64,000 bases of DNA from Blastocladiella emersonii ATCC 22665 (taxonomy: Eukaryota > Blastocladiomycota > Blastocladiomycetes > Blastocladiales > Blastocladiaceae): NCBI GenBank assembly GCA_025594325.1, contig JANHCV010000009.1, forward strand, positions 1,674,001 through 1,738,000. Direction: 5' to 3'. Position 1 is the first letter of the stretch. Every line of letters begins with the position of its first letter. Below, in pieces: positions 45,551 through 56,305 of the stretch. The notes under the pieces were generated by a model. It was given only the letters and a program-made list of their open reading frames with translations, had not been told where the DNA came from and made no database searches. Both the position numbers and the translations under genes were made by a program.

Positions 45551-45749
45551 CGTCGACTGTTGCGATAAGTTAAGTTAGGTGATGAGATATATGGGCGCCG
45601 TGGGCTGCTGAAGAGGGAGAGCGCGTCTCGAAAGTGCAAGTCGTCAGACAGGCAAGGGAGTTCAACGCTGGTTCGTGGTACACACACGAACGTTACGAGT
45701 GCTACGGTAGAATGGTATTGAAGTTTACAGAGGACGACGACGACTCGAC

Positions 45750-46412
45750 TCAGGCGGACTCGCCCTGCTGATCGACAGCAAAGGCTGCGCGGGCGCGGAC
45801 CCACTCCTCGGCCCACGAGCTGAGCTGCTCGACGTTGCTCTCCATCTCGTCAACCGTGTTGGACTGGAGCTCGACGACAATGTCCTCCTTGTACGACCCG
45901 CGCGCGTCCTCGAGGATCACCTGCATGATCTCGGCCGTCACGTTCTCCTCGAGCTTCTTCTGGTTGTACTTGCGGGCCTCGAGCCGGCGGAACAGCTCGC
46001 CGTTGTCGGTGCGCAGCACGACGATCAGGTCGAACCACCGCTCCGGGAAGAAGTCGACCGTGTGGAAGTCCACAATGTTGCCGCCCGCCGTCATGATGTC
46101 CTCGAGCTCGTCGCACAGCTATGCGGCACTGCATTGTCAGTAGCGAGCCGGGGTAGCGCGATCCGGGGCACAACGGACCTTGTCCTCGTCGACAATGTGG
46201 CACTCGTACTCGGGGTCCCACCCCTCGTGGAGCGACTTCTCGCGCACCAGGTCGCCAATGTTGATGTGGGTGAGCGACGTGGCCATGGCCAGCAGCTCGG
46301 ACGTGGTCGTCTTGCCCGTGCCGGGCGTTCCGGTGACGAGGATGTTGGGCAGGCGGCGCGACGGCGCGCCCGACGCCGGCGTCGAGGATCCCTCAGAGCT
46401 TCCAGTGTCCAT
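45750..46412 (-). CDS. FAP7: adenylate kinase isoenzyme 6 / Fap7, 2 exons
   Basis: Exons are 46412-46179 and 46118-45750 (603 nt, 200 residues). The P-loop GTPGTGKT is at residues 28-35. NIGDLVREKSLHEGWDPEYECHI (in part) and IVDFHTVDFFPERWFDLIVVLRT (in part) are the AK6-specific segments, and RKYNQKKLEENVTAEIM is the lid. Fap7/AK6 is a nuclear ATPase/adenylate kinase needed for the last steps of 18S rRNA maturation with uS11. The 60-bp intron uses the donor GTCCGT and has a branch site CTACTGACAA. Length is 170-200 in the family. Confidence 0.95.
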
Positions 46413-46655
46413 GGTTCAAGTTATGTTGCGTGTACTTGGGTGGGCGAGAGGTGACGGCTGCCGCTGCAAGTGTGGCGCATCGCGGCGTCCGCAAAGCTCG
46501 CGGGGTGCGTCTTACTCACGTGGGCGCGTGTGACACGTAGCGAGGAGCTCGAAGACGCGACTGGTGGAAGCGGCGACGAGGGCGGGACGGAATAAAATGC
46601 GCTCATGATACACGGCGTACACTACCAAAAGCGCGGGGAGCTCGTAGCGGCTCGA

Positions 46656-48089
46656 TCAGGCAAACTTTTGCACGACCACGGCGTTGAGCAGGCCGAGGCT
46701 CTCGAGGGTGGCCTTGTCGTCGGTGAGCTCGCGCATCGGGAAAGTGGTGTGCAGGGTGAAGGCGCGCTGGTTGGGGAGGGCGAGGCGGGCGACCTGGCGC
46801 AGGTCGGCGAGGGTGTGGGTGGCGTTGAACTTGGAGACGAGGCGGGTGCCGTCGGCGAGACGGAGCTGGATCGAGGTGATGGGCTTGGTGGGGTCCACGT
46901 CCAGCTTGAACGAGGACGGCGCAGGCTGGGCAGGACCGGTCGAGGAGGAGGAGGCAGCACTGGACGCGGCAGCAGCGGCAGGGGCCACCGGGGCGGGAGC
47001 GATGGGGTCACCGGGAACGATGCTAAGGATGATTGAGGGTCAGTACGAGCGGTGCAGAGGGTGGTAGAGTATGAGGACATGCCTGCCGAGGCGGTTGCCC
47101 GCACCGCTGAAAGGCTTGGGCGGGGGAGGGACGTAGGCCTCCTCAATGCGGTGGGCGACGCGGAGATCGACGGGCTGGCCGTGAGCCACGTTGAGGATGT
47201 GGAGAGGAGCGCGGCTAGACAGCAGAAGGGGGTAGTCGAGAGTTAGATGATGAGGCGGGTGATATGGCGCGAGAGGGCATACCCGGACTTGATGGCGTTG
47301 AGAATCTGCTGGCTCGCGGGGTCCGAGTAGTTGTAGAGCGGGCCGTCGTCGATGCTGAAGCCCTCCTTCCAGAAGGTGAGGGTGCGGACGGCCTTGCCGC
47401 GTGGCGCGTCGGGTGCCGGGTTGTTGACGGCCGGGGCCGAGGGCGCGCCCGATGCGGGGGCGGGGTCCTCCTCGGAGCCGAGGCGGTACCCCGCGCCGGT
47501 GAAGGCCTTGAGCTTTGGCGCGGCACCCTCCTCCTCGTCCGAGTCAAAGTCGTCGTGGTCATGGTCATGCTCGTCGTCGTCGTCGTGATCCGAGGCGCCG
47601 GGGCGCGGTCCGCCGCTAGGTGCGAGGAGAGATCATGAGTGAGTTAGGCGTCGAGGACGGGCGGGCGGGCTGGGCGCAGAAAGCGTACGCGGAGGCGAGC
47701 TTGAGAATGTCGTCGACGACGCTCTTGGGCGACTTGGACGCGTCGGGCGGGCCCTGGACGGCGACGCCCGAGTTCTTGCCGCCGGCGTAGTACGTGTTCT
47801 TGTCCTGGTCGCTCGGGGAGCGCGCGCCGAGGCCGCCGAGCGTGGCGATGCGCGACGAGCGCGTCACGACCTCGTCGGCGGTGGGGATCCGCTCCGCGTT
47901 GGCGCTCGCGGAGGCGGGCGTGGACGCGGAGGAGGGAGCAGCACCGGCGCCGACACCTGCCGCTGCGTCGAAGAAGGCGGCAACGGCGCGCTCGAGGTCG
48001 CCGTTGGCCGACTCGAGGTAGAAGGTGGCCTGGGCGGGCGAGGCGCCGGTGACGGCGACGAACTGGGCGACGGCGGCTTCGGGATCCAT
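46656..48089 (-). CDS. SHP1: p47/Shp1-type Cdc48 cofactor (UBA-SEP-UBX), 4 exons with one GC-AG intron
   Basis: Exons are 48089-47689, 47615-47283, 47214-47083 and 47022-46656 (1,233 nt, 410 residues). A UBA domain begins the protein (VAQFVAVTGASPAQATFYL), NTYYAGGKNSG is a p97-contacting motif, the SEP domain follows (FWKEGFSIDDGPLYNYSDP), then FSGAGNRLGS and a C-terminal UBX domain (TSIQLRLADGTRLVSKFNA ... LGLLNAVVVQKF). It recruits ubiquitinated cargo to Cdc48/p97. An Asp/His run sits before SEP. The third intron (47082-47023) starts with GC, not GT (CGGCAG|GCATGT), with branch GTACTGACC and acceptor CTTAG; only this join keeps the frame. Confidence 0.9.
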
Positions 48090-48371
48090 GGTTGCGATGC
48101 GTTTACGTTGCGATGCAGGGAGCGGGAGCGGAGGCGGGAGCGGAGAGGAGGCGCGTCCACCGACGTTCGCGGCGGCGGGCGGTGATGACGACGGCGCATC
48201 GAGTCACGCGCGCGGTCAGCCGCACGTGGGGCGGCGCCGACGCGTTGCGCTTTGCGGCAGGCCGTGCGGGTCCGCCCTCATGCCCTCGTCCGCTCGCTCT
48301 CGCGCTCTCCCCGGTACCCGAACTGCGCTGATTACCAACAACCAACCAACCAACCAACGAATCAACCACCC
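48090..48371. promoter_or_regulatory. divergent promoter region, SHP1 (-) / ATG3 (+)
   Basis: The start codons are 282 bp apart, head to head. A CAAC/CAAAC-rich leader (AACCAACCAACCAACGAATCAACC) lies just upstream of the ATG3 start. No TATA box was seen. Confidence 0.5.
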
Positions 48372-49412
48372 ATGAGCAACCTCACGTCCGTCTTCCAGGG
48401 CATCCGCGAGTACTGGACGCCCGTGCTGACCGAGTCGCGGTTCGCGTCGCACGCGGTGCTGACGCCGGCCGAGTTTGTCGCGGCGGGCGACTTCCTCGTC
48501 TACAAGTGCGGCACGTGGCGGTGGGACGCCGGCGACCCGGCCAAGCGCCGCGACTACCTGCCCGCCGACAAGCAGTTCCTCACCACCAAGAACGTGCCGT
48601 GCTTCCGCCGCGTGCGCGACCTCGAGTACCGCGACCGCGAGCGCCACGTCGCCGCCACGGGCGCTGACGCCGATGCCGACGGCGCCGACCCCGACGCCTG
48701 GGTCGCCACCCACTGCGCGCCCGACCCCGCCGCCTCGGCCACCGACGACGACGACCTCGACCTGCTCGACGACCTCGCCTCCGACTTTGTCGGCAAGCTC
48801 GGCCTCGGCGCCGCCGCCCCCTCCGCCGCGGCGCCCGCTGCCAAGCACCGCCCGCCACGACCCGCCGCCGCTGCCGCTGCTGCACCACCCGCCCCCGCGA
48901 CCGCCGACATTCCCGACATGGACGCCATCCCCGACATGGACGACCTCGCCGGCGGCATGGTCGAGGAGGACGACCCGGCCGCGCTCAAGCCCGCCGCCGC
49001 GGCCGCCCCTGGATCCGCCTCGGCGTCGGCGCCCGGCGCGGGCTCGGCCATCCTGCGCACGCGCACCTACGACCTGACCATCTCGTACGACAAGTACTAC
49101 CAGACCCCGCGCCTGTCGCTGCTCGGCTACGACGAGGCGCGCCGCCCGCTGTCGCCCGACCACATGCTGCAGGACATTTCGCAGGACCACGCCAACAAGA
49201 CGGTCACCATCGAGCCGCACCCGCACGTCGCCGGCCTCCAGGTCGCCTCCATCCACCCGTGCCGCCACGCCGAGGTCATGCTGCGCATCATGGAAAAGAT
49301 GCTTGACGCCGGCCGCACTGTGCGCGTCGACCAGTACCTCATCGTCTTCCTCAAGTTCATGGCCTCGGTCATCCCCACCATCGACTACGACCACACCATG
49401 TCGCTCGAGTAG
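48372..49412 (+). CDS. ATG3: autophagy E2-like enzyme ATG3
   Basis: A single exon encodes 346 residues starting [19 protein letters not shown], the conserved amphipathic N-terminal helix. Next come [17 protein letters not shown] (E2-like core, Trp-rich), a long acidic and Ala/Pro-rich flexible insert (about residues 95-225), then the second half with [18 protein letters not shown] and the active site IHPC at Cys297 followed by RHAEVM. Ends MSLE. ATG3 transfers Atg8 from Atg7 to phosphatidylethanolamine. Length is near the usual 310-350. Its 3' end overlaps closely with the Mtm1-like gene, 68 bp between stop codons. Confidence 0.95.
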   Translation: MSNLTSVFQGIREYWTPVLTESRFASHAVLTPAEFVAAGDFLVYKCGTWRWDAGDPAKRRDYLPADKQFLTTKNVPCFRRVRDLEYRDRERHVAATGADADADGADPDAWVATHCAPDPAASATDDDDLDLLDDLASDFVGKLGLGAAAPSAAAPAAKHRPPRPAAAAAAAPPAPATADIPDMDAIPDMDDLAGGMVEEDDPAALKPAAAAAPGSASASAPGAGSAILRTRTYDLTISYDKYYQTPRLSLLGYDEARRPLSPDHMLQDISQDHANKTVTIEPHPHVAGLQVASIHPCRHAEVMLRIMEKMLDAGRTVRVDQYLIVFLKFMASVIPTIDYDHTMSLE

Positions 49413-49480
49413 CCCGTCCGTCATTTACAGTCGATTGACCACCCCACTCACCCTTGTTCTCAATACACCGCAATGCAATT

Positions 49481-51021
49481 CTATTCTCCCCTTGGACGCT
49501 CGAACGCGGCCTTGCCGTATTCCTAGATATCCATCACGCTCGCGTGAGTGTGCGTCCTTCCTCCCAAGTGCCCGCGGCTCTCGTACGTAGGTCCCGATCA
49601 TGATGGCGCATGCGGGCGCAACCTTGGCGACGCGCGGGACCAGGCCGGCAAACAGCCCGCTCACGCCCTCGCGCTTGCCAATCGACCGCAGGATCAGGTA
49701 CAGCCGCGCCGGGGTGCCCGCGGTGCTCAGTTGCCGCCGCGTCTTGGCTACATCCAAAGGGGTTGTTGCCGCCGCCGCGACCATGCCCGCTGTCGCGCCC
49801 GCCGCAAACGGCACGACCCATTCGTCATGGGCGGGCGCGTAGGGCGTCCACTGCGCCTTGAGGGCCTCGTAGCTGGCCCAGTACAGGGCCGAGAAGGGCA
49901 CGTCGCGGGCCAGCGTGGCCGACAGCCCACGCCACAGGTAGTGCGGGCCGACGCGTCGGACGTGTGACGCGACCTGGGCGAGAATGTCGCCGACGGCCTT
50001 GTCGGCCGCGTACACGGACTGCATCTGGGTGCGGACCAGCTCGATTGGCGAGATGACCGTCACGGCGATGGCTACACGCGGGTTCCCGTCAGTGCTGGGA
50101 GAGTTGGTTTAACGAAAACACTGTCGACGCACTGCGAGCGAGTCCACCAGCGAGAAGCGGGGCGTAGATGTCGGGTCGCGGGACGGCGGGGGCGATCGAG
50201 TCCTTGAGCCACTCGTAGCCGACAAAGTAGATGACGTTGGCCGGGACCGCCATGATCCTGGACACGGCACAGTCGAGTTAACGTAAGCGAGCGGTGTGAG
50301 GTGCGAGGTGGGAGTGCCAGCCGGCCAGCGCGTACAGGGTCGGGGTGAGGCCGCGCCACAGCGAGGAAATGCCCTCGGCGCGCGCAATCCTGACCATGGC
50401 GTCCCACGTGCCGGTAAACTGGCCCGCTGGCATTGCTGTGGACTGCGCCGGCGGCGGTGGCAGCGACACCGTCCGTGCGGCACCCGCGGCGGCATGGACG
50501 CGGGCAGCACCGCCGCTCCGTGGAGCAGTCGACACGCGCGGGTGGGCCGCAGTAGCAGATGTTGCAGCCGCGGGGCTCAATCGCGGGGCCGTGTGCGGGC
50601 GCTCGACAAAGCCGTGGCGCGAGGTGCAGAACCAGGCCACCTCCTTGCCGCCCGAGAAGAAGACTTCGCGGCAGCACGTCATGATGGGCGCGGGCCCCGC
50701 CACGCCGCCGGCAGCAGCCGCGTGCGGGAGCCGGCCGGGCCCCGGGATCGGGCACCGCGGCTTGGGGGCGGCTGGTCGCGGTGCGGCGCCGGTCCCCGGG
50801 GCTCCCGCGGCGGGCGAGCCGGGTGCGGGCTGCTGCTGCATGCGGGTCTTGACCACATCGAGCGGGGTGACGAGCAGCGACGTCAGGATCGAGCCGGCCG
50901 ACGCGGACGCGAGGCGGTGCAGCGTGGCCTCGGCGAGCAAGGGGCCCGCGTCGCGGTCGGAGCGCTCCATGGGCGCGGGTTCGGGTCGGTGCCGGGCCTG
51001 CGGCGGCGATGAAGAATTCAT
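49481..51021 (-). CDS. MTM1: mitochondrial carrier of the Mtm1/SLC25A39-40 type, 4 exons
   Basis: Exons are 51021-50336, 50257-50133, 50071-49587 and 49522-49481 (1,338 nt, 445 residues). Carrier signatures: PLDVVKTRMQ (repeat 1), SPIELVRTQMQ (repeat 2) and PLDVAKTRRQ (repeat 3); the Pro-Ile-Glu-Leu form in repeat 2 and LARTIAVTVISPIEL are typical of this subfamily, which moves glutathione into mitochondria. Ends CAIMIGTYEYGKAAFERPRGE. A long matrix loop after helix 1 (about residues 65-175) is rich in Pro/Ala and carries several Cys, as in the iron-sulfur-regulated loop of SLC25A39 (inferred). The last exon is just 42 nt. Confidence 0.9.
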
Positions 51022-51220
51022 GGGCTCACTGAAGGGCTGCTTGGGGAGAAGAAGCGTGTTGTTGACGCTGACGATGCGTCGAGCCGGCGCGCTGGTCGGC
51101 GCGCTCCACTATCCTGCCGATCGGCGGCAACTGCTCGGACCTCGCGCTCCTCTCTCACGAGTACAACACGGTATCAACAACTTGCCGCACCGCGACCGGC
51201 AGCACGAACCGACCTCCTGC
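51022..51220. promoter_or_regulatory. divergent promoter region, carrier gene (-) / M16 peptidase (+)
   Basis: The two ATGs are 199 bp apart, head to head, so the promoters share this short gap. No TATA box was recognised. Confidence 0.5.
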
Positions 51221-54200
51221 ATGCCGTTTGCTCTCGAGGAGGAGTTTGCCGTGCGCGTGCCGGGCGTCGCCGAGCACGCCGTGGCCGTGCACACGCACGC
51301 GGCGTCGGGCCTGCGCTGCGTCGTCGCCCCCACCGTTCCCGGCCCGCTGTGCACCGCCGTCATCGTGGTGCCGACCGCCGCCCTTGACTCGCGCGGCGCC
51401 GCGCACACGCTCGAGCACCTCTGCTTCACGGGCAGCGCCGCCTTCCCGCACCGCGGCTTCCTCGACACGGCCGCCCTGCTCGCCCTCTCGGCCGGCACCA
51501 ACGCCTGGACCGATCTCGATGCTACCTGCTACACCGTCTCTACCGCCGGCCCCGCCGGCCTGCTCGCGCTGCTGCCCGTCTTCCTCGACCACGTCCTTCG
51601 CCCAACGCTGCGCGAGGACCAGTTCGTCACCGAGGTCTACCACGTGGACGGCCGCGGCCACGAGGCCGGCGTCGTCTTCTGCGAGATGCTCGCCCGTGAG
51701 CACTCCGAGTCCGACCGCCTCGACCTACACGTCCGCCGCGCCCTCTACGGCCCAGAGTCGGCCTACTCCTATGAATGTGGCGGCCTCACCGCCGAGATCC
51801 GCTCGCTGACCAATCGGGACATTGCGCGCTTCCACTCAACTCACTACGACCCCGCCCGCGTCACGACGATCCTTATTGGCGACCAGATCCCTGTCGCGGA
51901 CATTCTTGACGCTCTCGACGCGGCGCCATCTCTCGCCAGCTCCTCGCACCCTGATGCGGCCCAGGATGCTGCGCATCCGGCGCCCCTGGCCGAACTCGCC
52001 CCACTTCACCCGCTTGCCCCTGGCCTTACAACCCAGGTCGTCCGCTTTCCCGCCGAGGACGAAGACCAGGGCACCATCGCGTACGCGTGGCACGGCCCGC
52101 ACTCGCTTGACGACGAGACCACCGTCGTTGCCCTCGACGTGCTCTTCCGGTACCTCAGCGAGGGCTCCGCCGCGCCACTTGCCCGCGCTCTCGTCGATTC
52201 CACCGGTGCCCCCGGCAGCGATATCGATCTCGAGCTGCGCGCTTACAATCGCTCCATGCTGATGCTCTCAGTCGGTGGCATCGAGTACCACGGCCGCGCC
52301 AACCACGACGTCAAAGTGGACGGTGCGCCTGGCTCCGATTCGGGCGCCGAAGGCAGCGATGACGACGACTGGGCCGATGAATCTTCCGAGGACGATGCTG
52401 ACTCGAGCGATGCAGACGACGAGGAAGTGAGCGATCGGGACGACGCCAACAGCGATGCGGGCAGCTCCGACGCTGGTTCCGGCAAGGATTGGTTTGCACG
52501 GCACGCGCTCTCATCGCTCGTTTGGTCCACGCTCCGCGACCAGGCCGCCGGCGCCATGTCGTTGGACCGCATCCACGCCGCCCTGCGCCGCCACCGCATC
52601 CAAACTCTCACGCAGCTTGAGGACGACCCGCACGACACTATGCTTGCCGCCTGGCTCCCTCGTCTCGTCTCTCCGCACCGTATGCCTCTCAGCGGCAAGT
52701 CTGACGTCTTTGCCGTGCTCAACGACCTCGCCACCCGCCCCATCGATTACTGGCGCACCCTGCTCCGAGACTGGCTTGTAGATGCGCCCGCCATTGAGAC
52801 TATGACCGTCCCGAGCATTTCATTCGCGAAGCGAGTCGAAGCTGACAAGAAGGCGGTGGTGCAGCGCCATCGAAAGCGACTCGGCCCGCACGGCCTTCGA
52901 TCGCAGCAGACCAAGGTCGACCGTGCCGTCGCCGCCAACGAAATTGTACTCGATCGCTTCGCTGCTGCATTGCCGCCGCCCACGGATCCGAGCACAGTGC
53001 CCAGTCCCTCCTTTGCCGACCGCGTGCATCGCCTGGCAGGCGCCGACGGTAGCTTCCCCTTTGTCCACACGGTCGAGGTCGCTACCTCCTTCAACCATGT
53101 CAAACTCTTCTTTGAGCTTGCGACTGTGGCCGTTGACTTGCTGCCGTACCTTTTACTTCTCCAGGAACTGCTTTTCCAGCTCCCGACAAGCAGTGAATCG
53201 TGGACCTCTGTTGTTGACCATCTACACGAGCACACGACCAATTGCTACGCTTCTGTCGGACTAGGCTCCGATGTTTTCACGGCCAGCTACCTTAGTGAAG
53301 CGTTTGTGCTCGCTTTTACCTGCCTCCCCGACTCGCTTCCCGCCGCGGCTGACTGGGTCTTCAAGGCTGCCCTGCACGCCGTGTGGGACTCGGAGCGCAT
53401 CGCGACCATCGCCAAGAACTTGCTGAGCGACATTCGCGAGTGGCGCCGCGATGGGCAGTCGCTGACGGGTGCTCTTTTCAGTGCGCTCGTGTCCAAGTCA
53501 ACTGGCCTCCCCGACCGCCACCTCTCCATCTTTGCCCAGGAGTCCGTGCTCAAGAAGGTGTTGCGCGACCCTGCCTCGGCCGTCGAGAAGCTCGCTGCGC
53601 TTCATTCCGCAATCTTCTCGCGACCGTGGATTGCGCAAATCGGTCATGGTGACTCTTCAGCGGGCATCACCGACGCCCAGCTGCCAAACGCGTGGAAGAT
53701 TGTCAATGACGTCTGGCTCAAGACGCTGTTCACCTCGTCTGTAAGTTCTGCCGAAGTGGTCCCAGCTCTCACGCCCGTGTCTGTGTCAAGCCCGTTCCCG
53801 CTCACGCGTACCCGGTATCAGCACCAAGCCGGCCCTGCCATCGTCGTTAACGTCCAGGGTGTAACAGCATCCTACATTTCTCTGTTTGTTGAATGTGGTG
53901 CGTATCGTTTCCTCCCTCGCCTCATGATAGTCTACTGACGCTGACCAGCGGCCGTCCACTCCAGATCTGCTTTCTCAGCCCAACCACCCCGACTACCACG
54001 CGGTCATTGTCCTGTGCGAGCTCTTGAACCGCGCCGAGGGCCCGCTCTTCACTGCTATCCGCGGCCCCGGGCTTGCCTACGATGCGTCGCTGCACGTGGC
54101 CGTGTGGACCGGTACTCTTTCGTTTGACGTAAGCGAGGCCTCGGACCCCGTAGCCTGCCTTAAGGCGCTTGCGGCCGTTCTCAGCAACATCACCGTCTCC

Positions 54201-54605
54201 CCGCTGATCCTGTCGCTAGCCAAGTCGGCGCTCGCCTACCGCCAGGCCGCGTCACGCGCGTCCCCAGGCGCAGTGATCGGCGAGGCGTTCAAGGCGCGGG
54301 TCAAGGGGTTCCCCCACGGGCTCACGGACGAGGACGAGTTTGCCAAGCAGATTTCCCGCGTCGAGTGCGAGGACGTGCTCCGCGTCGTGCCGTACATGCT
54401 CCGCCTCCTCGATGCTGCGCAACGCCGCCTCGTCCTCGTCGTCCCTGAAGGCGGGCAGGCGAGCACCAACGAACTACAACGAGCTTTGTGCCGCGACTTT
54501 GGGGTTCCTGTGACTGGCCTTGGTGCGCCGCAGGTGGTCCCTGCGGGCAAGGTCGCCGAGCATTTGCTGCTGCCGCCGATTTCAGTAGTTGGAGCGGGCT
54601 GTTGA
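51221..54605 (+). CDS. M16-family metallopeptidase (cytosolic, YOL098C/Sdd3-like), 2 exons
   Basis: Exons are 51221-53897 and 53965-54605 (3,318 nt, 1,105 residues). The inverted zinc-binding motif is H62-T-L-E-H66 in AAHTLEHLCFTGS, and the downstream region has the expected Glu (EVYHVDGRGHEAGVVFCEM). The size and the FTGS/TNAWTD motifs fit the eukaryotic group of long M16 proteins near yeast YOL098C. A strongly acidic insert (DDDDWADESSEDD, about residues 375-415) is unusual. The 67-bp intron has donor GTGCGT and acceptor CCAG; the join reads FVECDLLSQPNH. The ORF is open upstream to 50345, but homology begins at the ATG at 51221. Bases 51780-54359 are duplicated inverted at 32241-34820. Confidence 0.9.
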
Positions 54606-55212
54606 TCAAGCAACGGCCATAAGACCGTATTTGTGTAATGTATGTCATCGATCGGAATTCTGCCATGGACAGTTATCGATCGTTGCACCCACTTGCTGTG
54701 GTCACAAACCGAGTTGTTTACTTCCCAAGGCAGTTGCCCGCTGCTGATGCGAGTGTCCGTGCCCTCGTCGTGCCCAAAAGACGCACAAGCACCGCTGCCC
54801 TTGAGGTATACTTCATATTCAGCGAGTCAATCCTCAAGTCTTGGTCGTGCTCCGTGCCTTTGTCGTGACGAAGAATGGTATACGGTGCGAACATGACGTT
54901 GGAAGCGGATACGATGGATGAGCAAGTTCCGGATTGCGAAGTCGTTTCCGGAGGTGAGCGAGACGCGGCCAACTGCGCCATCCGTGGCGCCGCGTCGCGT
55001 TTCAGATTCGCGTGGGATGAGGGTCGGCATCAGAACGCCGTCTCTGGCTTGAAGTGCTCGCTGTGCCACGCCGACACGATACGACAGCGACTTTGTGGGT
55101 TGAAGGACCAGAGCTCGAGGCAGCGATATGCAATGGTATGGTTATGAGCTATGAAGGAAGGGGGAAGGAAGGGAGCGGTCCAACAAACTCAATCTACAAC
55201 AATGAGGAGAGT
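54606..55212. other. convergent intergenic region
   Basis: It lies between the M16 peptidase stop and the LRR gene stop. Lower in GC than the genes. Short frames do not look coding. Confidence 0.5.
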
Positions 55213-56298
55213 CTAGCCAATGACAACCGGTGGGTGCGCCGCTGCGAGGGCAGCCGAGACGGGCGCGGTCCGCTGGCTTACGTCCAGCTGCAAGTTCAAA
55301 GCAGCAGCAGCACCGCGAACTACGCGCCAGGCGGCCAGCACTTGGGCATGCTGCGCGGTGAACACGGAGCCCTGCAGATCGAGCATGCGCAGGGCAGGCG
55401 GGAGGTGCGCGACCACGACCGCGGTCGCCCCGGGCGGCAGCGAGGACCCCGCGAGCCGGAGCACCTTGAGCTGCTGGTGGTGGTGGTGATGATAGTGCTG
55501 AAGCGACGCCATCAGCGCGGTCATGGCCGACGCGGTCCACGTCTCGCCGCTGAGGTCGAGCACGAGCAGGGTGGGCGGTAGCGCAAGGAAGAGGGCCGAC
55601 TGCGCCTCGGTGACGGGCGCCGTCACCACGTGAGCCTGCTCCGTTATGAGGCAGTTCTTCATGACAAGTTCGCGCAGGTGCGGCGGCAGGCCAGCTGCGA
55701 GCCCGCGTGTCGCGCGGGGACCGAGGGTGCACCCGGTCAGGTCGAGGTTCCGGAGCGTCCGCGGCAGCGGCCACGCGTCGCCGTCGACCAGGTGCGCCGA
55801 CGCCACCACGTCTGCCGCGTCCCCATCCTCGGTGGGGCCTGCGATAACGAAGCACGGGGCTTGGCCAGGCAGGTTCAGGAGGACCCGCTCGAGGCACCGC
55901 AGGTCGTTGCGGCTCAGGTCTAGCGACCACAGCGTGACCGACGAGGGGATCGCGGCCAGGAGCGCGGCCAGCGAGTCGCCGTGCAGCCCCGCGTTGCTGA
56001 GGGTCAGGTCCTTGAGGTTAGGCGGGAGCAACTCGGCGAGCGTGCGCGCGGCCGAGCACCCGAGGATGTCGCAGTCGAAGAGGCGCAAAGTGGTGAGGGT
56101 CGCGAGTGGAGCGGTGTTGCCGACACCGCCGTGGCCGTTGCTCGGGATCAGGTGCCGGATCAGCGAGCTGGTAATGCCGAGTTCGCAGTCGCCCAGCGTC
56201 AGCGACTCGAGAGACGCCGGCCAGCAGGCGGCTCTGCCCGGTGACGGCAGTTGCGGCGACCCAGTCGGCGCGAGCCAGTACAGCGTTAGAGACGCCAC
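55213..56298 (-). CDS. leucine-rich-repeat protein, probably 5'-truncated
   Basis: The frame from MASLTLYWLAP to HPPVVIG (361 residues) has ribonuclease-inhibitor-like leucine-rich repeats: LPPNLKDLTLSNAGLHGDSL, LPRTLRNLDLTGCTLGPRA, LPPHLRELVMKNCLI, LPPTLLVLDLSGETW, LPPALRMLDLQGSVF. A His run (YHHHHHHQQ) lies between repeats. LRRs serve as protein-binding surfaces; no other domain is visible. The sequence upstream of 56298 stays open but becomes the antisense of a retroelement RNase H segment at about 56306, so the original N-terminus seems to have been lost or replaced. Whether the internal ATG is used is unknown. Confidence 0.65.
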   Translation of the reverse strand: MASLTLYWLAPTGSPQLPSPGRAACWPASLESLTLGDCELGITSSLIRHLIPSNGHGGVGNTAPLATLTTLRLFDCDILGCSAARTLAELLPPNLKDLTLSNAGLHGDSLAALLAAIPSSVTLWSLDLSRNDLRCLERVLLNLPGQAPCFVIAGPTEDGDAADVVASAHLVDGDAWPLPRTLRNLDLTGCTLGPRATRGLAAGLPPHLRELVMKNCLITEQAHVVTAPVTEAQSALFLALPPTLLVLDLSGETWTASAMTALMASLQHYHHHHHQQLKVLRLAGSSLPPGATAVVVAHLPPALRMLDLQGSVFTAQHAQVLAAWRVVRGAAAALNLQLDVSQRTAPVSAALAAAHPPVVIG

Positions 56299-56305
56299 CT
56301 TGACC

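Noticed and set aside
48216-49424. 402-codon minus-strand open frame
   Set aside because: Antisense to ATG3; shadow of GC3-rich coding.
50345-51220. Upstream extension of the M16 peptidase frame
   Set aside because: This part is antisense to the carrier gene's first exon and lacks similarity; the ATG at 51221 begins the conserved protein.
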